A stretch of 64,000 nucleotides of DNA from positions 62,001 to 126,000 of the forward strand of contig JACJXH010000006.1 in assembly GCA_020636745.1 (NCBI GenBank). Direction: 5' to 3'. The stretch's first letter is position 1. Each line of letters opens with the position of its first letter. This DNA is from Lentimicrobiaceae bacterium. Its GTDB lineage: Bacteria > Bacteroidota > Bacteroidia > Bacteroidales > Lentimicrobiaceae. Below are positions 58,423 to 64,000 of this stretch, piece after piece. The notes below the pieces were generated by a model. That model did not search any database. It was not told the DNA's origin and saw nothing but the letters and a program-made list of their open reading frames with translations. Both the position numbers and the translations under genes were made by a program.

Positions 58423-59922
58423 TTACTCATACAACACCTTGTGGCAGTCGGAGCAGAAGCTGGTTTTCCATGCACCTCTGATTTTTACCGGATGAACAAA
58501 TTCCAGCGTTGAATCAATAGAAGCAGTTGTAAGATTTCCGGTAGGGCCTTGTGCGATGATTGTATGACACAGATTGCAGTCTCTTGAGATGGTTTCTCCT
58601 TTGGAAGTTTTGTGTTTATCAGAATGGCACCTGAAACATCCTTCAGTCTCAAGATGGCCTATATGATTCAGATATTTACTAGCATCTGCCTTCATGTAAG
58701 GGAATGCATTTAACTGGTATTCACCCTGAATGGCAAGAATAGCTTTTTCAATGGGTTCTTTGTTTTTTTCAAGCACATCAGGATATTCGTCCTGATAAAA
58801 TGCCAGCACCGTTTCCCGGATGCTTTTCATGGCGGTATCTTTATTGTCAAATGGAATTTTCAAAGCTTCCATTGCTGCATTTTTTATATAGGGAATGTTT
58901 TTTGAGAATAGACCTGAAATCATGGCATTGTCGATGTAATCAGGAGCTGATTTGTATAGATGAGAGGGTCGGTTATGACAATCCATACAGTCCATTGCTC
59001 TGGTTTCCAGTGAATCAAGTGCTTTTTGATCGATGGGGTTTTCTTCATCATAGAAAATTTTTACCTCTCCGGTTTTCATATTTGTAAGTTTAACCCATGG
59101 AATGCTTTCGCGGTTTTCGTCAGCAGATGCATATTCAATTTTGAAATCCTTATTGATATGCCAGTGGATGCCCTCAGCAAGTCCCATGGAGCTGAATTGA
59201 GGGCCGATTTTCATCAGTAAGGATACATTCCACTCTGTATTGGCCGAGTCGGTTAAAAATGAGCGTTGGCTGCGCAGTTTCCTGGAATAGAATTTTTCAG
59301 GCCAGTGGCATCTTTCACATGTTTCGCGCGCCGGCCTCAGGTTATGAATGGGAGTGCCGATTGGTTTGGGATATTTTTCAAACAATACTGAATAGACCTG
59401 ATATAATCCTGACATTTTGGATTTAATATACCAGTCAGCACCTTCGCCAACATGACATTCCACACAGGTAACTCTGGCGTGAGCTGAGTGTTGGTATGTT
59501 ACATACTCGGGTTCCATCACTTTATGACAAAGTGTGCCGCAAAATTCAACTGATTCAGAATACTGGAAGGCCCTGTAACTGCCCATTGCTGAAGCTGTAA
59601 CAAAAATCAATGTAAACACTATAATTTTAATCATACTGATGCGTTGCTTACGTTGATTAAAATCAATGAGAGGCCAGGCGCCTTCTTCTCGCTCAGCTCC
59701 GACATTTTTTTTGATACGCAGCAATACACCCAGGGGTATCAATATTAGCCCTAATACAAGAAATGCCGGTAAAATGATGTAGATGTATAACCCAAGGTAT
59801 GAGTTGCTTTGCGACGAGAAAAGGGAAAACAGAAGTAAAATAAGGATGAGAAATATGCTGTTCCCTGCAAGTATGAAACCTGTGACACTAAGCCAGTTGT
59901 AAAGTTTTTTAGGCGTTTTCAT
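58423..59922 (-). CDS. Seven-heme NapC/NrfH-type membrane cytochrome c
   Basis: A 499-residue quinol-linked multiheme protein. Two to three N-terminal hydrophobic segments include a membrane anchor at about 95-115. Heme sites: FCGTLCHKVMEPEYV (first site, CX3CH), CVECH, CERCH, CMDCH, CFRCH, CNLCH and CSDCH, giving six standard CXXCH and one CX3CH. The block YVTYQHSAHARVTCVECHVG is typical of NapC/NrfH-type and related cytochromes that take electrons from menaquinol. The unusual first site is a family trait as I recall. It may pass electrons to periplasmic or outer-membrane cytochromes. It is the only gene here with a large extra domain between hemes 3 and 4. Confidence 0.85.
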   Translation of the reverse strand: MKTPKKLYNWLSVTGFILAGNSIFLILILLLFSLFSSQSNSYLGLYIYIILPAFLVLGLILIPLGVLLRIKKNVGAEREEGAWPLIDFNQRKQRISMIKIIVFTLIFVTASAMGSYRAFQYSESVEFCGTLCHKVMEPEYVTYQHSAHARVTCVECHVGEGADWYIKSKMSGLYQVYSVLFEKYPKPIGTPIHNLRPARETCERCHWPEKFYSRKLRSQRSFLTDSANTEWNVSLLMKIGPQFSSMGLAEGIHWHINKDFKIEYASADENRESIPWVKLTNMKTGEVKIFYDEENPIDQKALDSLETRAMDCMDCHNRPSHLYKSAPDYIDNAMISGLFSKNIPYIKNAAMEALKIPFDNKDTAMKSIRETVLAFYQDEYPDVLEKNKEPIEKAILAIQGEYQLNAFPYMKADASKYLNHIGHLETEGCFRCHSDKHKTSKGETISRDCNLCHTIIAQGPTGNLTTASIDSTLEFVHPVKIRGAWKTSFCSDCHKVLYE

Positions 59923-60193
59923 GTTTGTTCGGTTTAAGTACTTAAATGGTTGTTTATAGTAAAGATATGGATAAAACTAACTATATTGATGGGATGTGAT
60001 TGTTTTGTGTAATTTGTATACAGTCTAAATTGTTCGACTGAAATGCCTGCCAGGTAAAGCCTTGGATATGTATTATTAACAGGAAGATTATCAAATGTTA
60101 AGGATGTTGGGTCTGTGGTGTGATTTTTCGAACACAGGCTAAATGTTTTGATGGTTTTATATTTCAGATATTTTGGAAAACCATTCATTGTAA
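59923..60193. other. Intergenic region, probably non-coding
   Basis: A gap between the NapC-type gene and the palindrome. A minus-strand frame of 84 codons exists (59934-60188), but its composition and lack of signal or domain suggest no gene. It should hold the promoter of the NapC-type gene; TATCTTTA (minus) near 59960 is a weak -7 match. Confidence 0.35.
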
Positions 60194-60241
60194 AATTAAA
60201 GCGAGGCGGACAAAAATATTTTTGTCCGCCTCGCTTTAATT
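60194..60241 (-). terminator. Perfect 48-bp palindrome, terminator of the cytochrome b operon
   Basis: Arms 60194-60217 and 60218-60241 are fully complementary, with core GCGAGGCGGAC and flanks of A and T. It is 75 bp past the stop of the cytochrome b gene at 60317 and would stop its transcription. Confidence 0.8.
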
Positions 60242-60316
60242 ACAGGCTTAACTGCTTGGGGTTATTAATAAAGGCCAGTATTCTATTTTTATTTTTTGGG
60301 GTTTAGTTTATTGTCC

Positions 60317-60934
60317 TTAGTGTGATTCATGGAATCCATTTATCATACTCTTGAAATTGCTGACAAAAGTTGCTCCAATTGTACAGAAATAAATGTGGAT
60401 GATCATGAAAAAAGAAAGGAAAAATCCAATAATAACATGAATAATGTTGTTGATTTTAAAGAGGTTGCCGCTTAAAAATTTGGCAAAAACTACTTCAGGA
60501 TAAAGAAATGCCCATCCCGTGAGGATGACAACCGGAACCAGGCAATACATGGCCACAACATATGTAAATTGCTGCAATGGATTGAATTTGCGCTCTTTTG
60601 TAACCGGAAAAGGAGGGGTTTCATGTTTAAAAATCCCGATGGTGTAGTATATAAACTGTTTCATCAGTCTGTTGAACAATCCTTTTAATGACAATTTGTA
60701 GTACTTTCCGTTGGGAGTGATGATATTTCCAATCAGGAAAATCAGATAGCTAATTGTTAGCGTAATTCCACTGATATTGTGCAATTTAACTGCCAGGTCA
60801 AAACGGATAAATGGATTATCCGGATTTGAGTATTGCATGCTTACACCGCTTATTATCAGGGTGATGATAAGGATGGCATTCAAGGCGTGCCATAGTCTTA
60901 CCCAAACAGGGTATAAATACAATTTTTCAGACAT
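60317..60934 (-). CDS. Cytochrome b561-type membrane subunit
   Basis: A 205-residue di-heme cytochrome b with four membrane segments. Likely heme ligands are His in WVRLWHALNAILI (about 16), LAVKLHNISGI (about 51), NNIIHVIIGFF and FFMIIHIYFC. It resembles cytochrome b of Ni-Fe hydrogenase or thiosulfate/polysulfide reductase families, which oxidise or reduce quinol. It shares its first base with the last base of the seven-heme gene upstream, so the two form one complex: menaquinol to b-hemes to the multiheme protein. Confidence 0.87.
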   Translation of the reverse strand: MSEKLYLYPVWVRLWHALNAILIITLIISGVSMQYSNPDNPFIRFDLAVKLHNISGITLTISYLIFLIGNIITPNGKYYKLSLKGLFNRLMKQFIYYTIGIFKHETPPFPVTKERKFNPLQQFTYVVAMYCLVPVVILTGWAFLYPEVVFAKFLSGNLFKINNIIHVIIGFFLSFFMIIHIYFCTIGATFVSNFKSMINGFHESH

Positions 60935-61917
60935 TATTTTTTTCGTTTTAAGATTCTTAATGAAGCATGAATTGCAATTCCTGCCAAAACACAGCCAAAC
61001 ATGATTATGCTCAGTAACCCAAGGTAGTAATTGCGGTTTGCACCGATTACATATCCTTCGTTCATGATAACTCCATTAAAGAAACCAGCTTTGTTGCGGC
61101 CTTCTTTAACCTTGTATTTATAAAGAGAAGCCATCAGTATTGAGTTGGTTGAATGACATTCAACGCACCTTCTGACTGCTTTTTCTTTTGGCTGAATATT
61201 GTGGGCTACTAAAATAGAATCATTGGTTCTGGCATGACATTCAATGCAACGTACATTTTTAAAGTGGGTTTCCTGATTGGGTAGCCATTCATGTATTTTA
61301 ATAATATCAGGTTTATCCTTGTCAGTCAGTAACTGATAGTTATCGATATCTCCGTGACAATTCAAACAAATGGCATTGTCGTAAGCTACAATGTCTTTTA
61401 TTTTATCTTCAGAACGGGCACTGATTTTGTAGGTGTGAGGATTGTGACACATCCAGCAGTTAAATACTTCGCTGTGCTTGGTAGAGTGTACACTGGCCTG
61501 AAATTCTTCTTCAATTTTTTCGAACTGAAATTTGGCATAGGTCTCGTCACCTCCATGACAGTCATTACACGCATAACTGGTTTCCATTCTTAGCTCTCCG
61601 GGATGAGGAAAAGTGTTGTAATCGTCAGAATGGCAATCGGTACATTTAAAACTTTTGTGATTTGATTCGTAGAATTCATCACGGTTGATGATGGTTTCCC
61701 GATACATTTTTTTGGTCACCTCTGAACCTGTTTCGGGGTTCATGTACTTGTATTTTGACTGACCATGGCATTTTAAACAGTTTTCGTTGAGTTCAGCGTT
61801 GGCTGATGCCCTTGGATTTTGTGCAACTGCAGCTACGGAAGCCCATAAGACTATCGTAAAAGCCATGATGATTTGCACTGGGATTTTCCGGTAAATTCGT
61901 GAAAATGGTGAAGTCAT
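60934..61917 (-). CDS. Seven-heme c-type cytochrome, membrane anchored
   Basis: A 327-residue periplasmic protein with an N-terminal signal (about 1-33) and a C-terminal membrane segment (about 296-320, GLLSIIMFGCVLAGIAIHA). It has seven CXXCH sites: CLKCH, CTDCH, CNDCH, CWMCH, CLNCH, CIECH and CVECH. It is coupled to the cytochrome b gene downstream and is the likely partner that carries electrons outward. A -7 element (62013-62020) lies 96 bp upstream, together with an FNR-type box. Confidence 0.9.
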   Translation of the reverse strand: MTSPFSRIYRKIPVQIIMAFTIVLWASVAAVAQNPRASANAELNENCLKCHGQSKYKYMNPETGSEVTKKMYRETIINRDEFYESNHKSFKCTDCHSDDYNTFPHPGELRMETSYACNDCHGGDETYAKFQFEKIEEEFQASVHSTKHSEVFNCWMCHNPHTYKISARSEDKIKDIVAYDNAICLNCHGDIDNYQLLTDKDKPDIIKIHEWLPNQETHFKNVRCIECHARTNDSILVAHNIQPKEKAVRRCVECHSTNSILMASLYKYKVKEGRNKAGFFNGVIMNEGYVIGANRNYYLGLLSIIMFGCVLAGIAIHASLRILKRKK

Positions 61918-62012
61918 TTTTGTGAATAATATTTAGTAGTACAATTTCATTGGTCAATTGCAAAATAATTCAGGTTCTGGAAATGTTCCGTTTCGCCGGT
62001 GAATAACACTTT

Positions 62013-62020
62013 CAAAGGTA
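62013..62020 (-). promoter_or_regulatory. -7 promoter element of the seven-heme/cytochrome b operon
   Basis: Minus-strand TACCTTTG (CAAAGGTA) fits TAnnTTTG; the leader would be about 90 nt. No TTG at the usual distance, so a regulator may be needed. An FNR-type site lies about 90 bp further upstream. Confidence 0.5.
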
Positions 62021-62072
62021 CATATATATATAAACAGCCATATTGTACCAACAAGTGACATTATCATTTATA

Positions 62073-62115
62073 AACGGTGATTTTTTCGTTAAAAATATTG
62101 ATATATATCACCGTT
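62073..62115. promoter_or_regulatory. FNR/CRP-type box and long inverted repeat in the cytochrome intergenic region
   Basis: TTGAT-ATAT-ATCAC (62098-62111) matches the FNR consensus at nine of ten positions, within the palindrome TGATATATATCA (62099-62110). A wider inverted repeat AACGGTGAT (62073-62081) and ATCACCGTT (62107-62115) surrounds it. The 455-bp gap 61918-62372 holds this site, the promoter and a terminator, but no gene. Confidence 0.55.
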
Positions 62116-62322
62116 GAAGTGGAAAGTAACCTGATTTATGCTTGTCTTTTTCAATGAATTCCAGTCAGGATAAGGGTAGATGGATGCTTGGGTGTTGACT
62201 GATTCAAAGGCTTAATTACTTTGTTTTTGAGGAAGGATGATTTGATTAACTGCATAGCAGGACCAGGATTCCGGAGGAGAAATAATCAATTGAAACCAAG
62301 ATCAATCCGGATAAGACTAAAA

Positions 62323-62354
62323 CAAAAGAGGCTCCGGTTATGGAGCCTCTTTTG
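62323..62354 (-). terminator. Rho-independent terminator after the multiheme lipoprotein gene
   Basis: CAAAAGAGGCTCC (62323-62335) pairs with GGAGCCTCTTTTG (62342-62354). On the minus strand it follows the stop at 62373 by 18 bp and is followed by a T-rich stretch. Confidence 0.9.
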
Positions 62355-62372
62355 CTGGAAATTGGATAATTA

Positions 62373-63413
62373 CTATAAAGCCTCGTTGAGGTTCTGGAGT
62401 AACTTTTTGATATACTTTGGATTATGAACACCAAGACTTTTGTCTTCGGTCAATGCTTTGTAATCGAGGCAAGCACCTGCAACAAGAGCAGGATATGTTC
62501 CGCTTACCGAGTTGTCGCTACCTTCCCTGGTAATGCCTGTAGCATCAAGTTTCACTTTTAATTCAGCGAGTAAGGTGGCGATTTCAGCCTGGAATTCTTC
62601 AGTAAAAGCAGCTACATCTTCACCTTCGTGGCAGCCTGCAGTTGTACAGCCGGTAGTGTTGAGTGTTTCTCCCATCCAGAAAGTGTGACCTCCTGAAGTG
62701 TTACCTGAACCGTTAGCCATATGGCAGGTTACGCAAGCGTCAGCAATCTGGGTAGAATGAGCTGAGTTAACAAGGCCTGTGCCTACTTCAAATAATCCCA
62801 TGCCAACACCGGCAATTGTATTTGCCTGTGGGCCATGGTGAACACCGTAACGGGTGTTGGTAACAACAATGTCAGCTCCTCCAACTACTGGGAAAGGCTC
62901 AACAGTGCGTCCCTGATGGCAACTGGCGCAAACATTGCCTTTGCCAAAATCGTGGGTGGCACCATTGGTGTTTCTGAGTGCAACTGCTCCACTCACTGTT
63001 AAAGCAAGATCACCTGCTTCGTAAGTTTCATGTATGGCATGGCAAGTATAACAATTGGGTGGAACAGGATTGTCGATTTTAGCTCCTGTTGCTGTCCAAT
63101 CGTAACTGCCGTCAAGATTGCCACGGAAACCCTGGCTTGTGTGACATACTGCACATTCACCGGTATTTCTTGCAAATGCTGTTCCCAATGAGTGCATGGA
63201 AGCGGCGCTCTGAAGCTCTTTGGCATATAATACCTGATTGCTGCTATGACAAACAATACATGAGGCAGTTCCATCGGTACCATTTGTGCCATTTGTGCCA
63301 TCCTTACCGGCGAGTCCCTGAGGACCCTCCTTGGTACAGCCGGTCATAAATAAATTGCCGGCAATCAGCAATCCTGTTGCGATGGCAGTTAATAATAGAT
63401 GTTTTTGTTTCAT
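62373..63413 (-). CDS. Multiheme c-type cytochrome lipoprotein with short collagen-like segment
   Basis: A 346-residue lipoprotein (lipobox FMTGC, Cys at about 26). Right after it comes a Gly-X-Y stretch, GPQGLAGKDGTNGTNGTDGT, which is collagen-like. Heme sites are CIVCH, CAVCH, CYTCH, CASCH and CVTCH, and a CX4CH site (GCTTAGCHEGE), which would be a sixth heme if used. It is likely surface exposed or at the outer membrane and may pass electrons to external acceptors. It lies between the seven-heme operon and a monoheme cytochrome. Confidence 0.85.
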   Translation of the reverse strand: MKQKHLLLTAIATGLLIAGNLFMTGCTKEGPQGLAGKDGTNGTNGTDGTASCIVCHSSNQVLYAKELQSAASMHSLGTAFARNTGECAVCHTSQGFRGNLDGSYDWTATGAKIDNPVPPNCYTCHAIHETYEAGDLALTVSGAVALRNTNGATHDFGKGNVCASCHQGRTVEPFPVVGGADIVVTNTRYGVHHGPQANTIAGVGMGLFEVGTGLVNSAHSTQIADACVTCHMANGSGNTSGGHTFWMGETLNTTGCTTAGCHEGEDVAAFTEEFQAEIATLLAELKVKLDATGITREGSDNSVSGTYPALVAGACLDYKALTEDKSLGVHNPKYIKKLLQNLNEAL

Positions 63414-63569
63414 TTTTCTGTGAATTTTGTTTGTGAAAGTGTGATTTTGTTTGTGTGGATTTAAATTAAACAGTTGTTCTAGCTTCCTTTTAACCTGCAG
63501 CAGCAGTTGATTTTCCCGGTAACTCTGTCTTAAGGTTAGAAGGAAGTAAAAACAAAAGTTCAGTGCATG

Positions 63570-63986
63570 CTATTTTTTCATGGTACGCATGTAATAAACA
63601 ACTGCCCAACGATCAGATTCATCCGTAATCTTTTTTTCAAAATTGGGCATTTCATCACGACCAATTATAGATTGATAATAGATTTCACCGTCAGTTTGAT
63701 CCTGAAATGCTTTGGTTGAAAAGTCGCCTGTGCTTGTTTTCAGACTGGCAGCTTTAGGGCCATCACCCAGTCCTTTGGCACCATGGCATGATTTGCAGTT
63801 TTTATTATACAACTCTTTACCAGTTGTATTGATGGATGCGTCACCTGCTTTAATAGTACTTTTCATACTTTTATATTTTGCAGGAATAACCCATGGGCTG
63901 CCTGGTTTCTGAATCATGGCCAGGTTTATGGTCAGCATAAAAATTGCTGTGGTGAAAATTGCGATGAGTTTAACCGGATTTTTCAT
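63570..63986 (-). CDS. Monoheme cytochrome c (class I), paralogue of the 57738-58151 product
   Basis: A 138-residue periplasmic electron carrier; signal peptide about 1-26, heme motif NCKSCHGAKGLGDGPK and distal Met in GRDEMPNFEKK. It is closely similar in sequence to the cytochrome at 57738-58151 (same motif spacing and same C-terminal helix). The two bracket the multiheme cytochrome genes. The window ends 14 bp upstream of its start, so the promoter is not seen. Confidence 0.93.
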   Translation of the reverse strand: MKNPVKLIAIFTTAIFMLTINLAMIQKPGSPWVIPAKYKSMKSTIKAGDASINTTGKELYNKNCKSCHGAKGLGDGPKAASLKTSTGDFSTKAFQDQTDGEIYYQSIIGRDEMPNFEKKITDESDRWAVVYYMRTMKK

Positions 63987-64000
63987 GGTAGTACGATTTT

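Noticed and set aside
59975..60000. FNR-like half site TTGATGGGATGTGATTG
   Set aside because: The second half does not match ATCAA, so it is only a chance half-site.
59934..60188. 84-codon minus-strand open frame
   Set aside because: Unusual composition, no signal or domain, sits in the gap with the NapC gene promoter; likely chance.
62221..62427. Plus-strand frame crossing the terminator at 62323-62354
   Set aside because: It runs through a terminator and into the antisense of the multiheme gene; arginine-rich chance frame.

Overview
The window looks like a chromosomal segment of a Bacteroidota (Bacteroidetes) bacterium. The reasons are a moderate-to-low GC content, several promoters with the Bacteroidota -7 element TAnnTTTG (some with a TTG about 19-21 bp upstream), CarboxypepD_reg/TonB-dependent receptors, a sigma/FecR/receptor signalling trio, proteins ending in type IX secretion (T9SS) sorting domains, HmuY-type hemophores, a Rho factor with a long disordered insert, and many lipobox lipoproteins. 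The homogentisate pathway enzymes need O2, while the many cytochromes suggest flexible respiration, so a facultative or microaerobic life is plausible (inference). No rRNA, tRNA, CRISPR array or insertion sequence was recognised.

Layout. 1-2.6 kb: a minus-strand ECF sigma factor, FecR anti-sigma factor and TonB-dependent receptor (receptor cut by the window edge). 2.7-8 kb: nitroreductase, an ExbB/MotA-like short membrane protein, a LytS/LytT two-component pair, clpX and a DUF4294 protein. 8-11.1 kb: a YiiX-like permuted papain-fold lipoprotein flanked by two convergent/divergent lipoproteins that appear to be distant paralogues of each other. 11.4-16 kb: a polyprenyl-phosphate sugar transferase with an overlapping lipoprotein gene, a Gfo/Idh/MocA dehydrogenase and pcm. 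15.6-18.8 kb: a TonB-dependent receptor paired with a DUF2271-like secreted protein. 18.9-22.9 kb: miaA with an overlapping glycosyltransferase, then a divergent aromatic amino acid hydroxylase. 23.1-28.1 kb: a heme-acquisition operon (small His-rich membrane protein, T9SS-secreted HmuY, HmuR-type receptor, HmuY lipoprotein). 28.3-33 kb: tyrosine/homogentisate degradation (hmgA, hppD, fahA, flavin reductase). 33.3-41.9 kb: two tandem paralogous M6 metalloproteases exported by T9SS, one carrying an 11-copy repeat array. 42.3-43.8 kb: a DUF486 protein and an agmatinase-family ureohydrolase.

43.9-50 kb is an arsenic/organoarsenical resistance island: ArsR, a small CxxC protein, a thioredoxin-like lipoprotein, a CcdA-like membrane protein (together resembling ArsE, ArsF and ArsG), an ArsP-like permease, a fluoride channel crcB plus DUF190, ArsC and Acr3, followed by a rhodanese-fold protein that lacks the catalytic Cys but has a seven-cysteine tail. 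50-57.7 kb: a porin, a dipeptidyl-peptidase III-like M49 peptidase, ComB, GcvT and Rho. 57.7-64 kb: a cytochrome region with two paralogous monoheme cytochromes c bracketing a seven-heme NapC/NrfH-type protein, a cytochrome b561-type subunit overlapping a seven-heme protein, and a multiheme lipoprotein with a short collagen-like segment.

The most interesting candidates for follow-up are the thiol-relay/organoarsenical/fluoride island with its palindromic operator; the heme operon with a perfect FNR/CRP-type palindrome; the cytochrome cluster; and the recently homogenised repeat array in the secreted protease. Function assignments rest on motifs read by eye; no database search was run.
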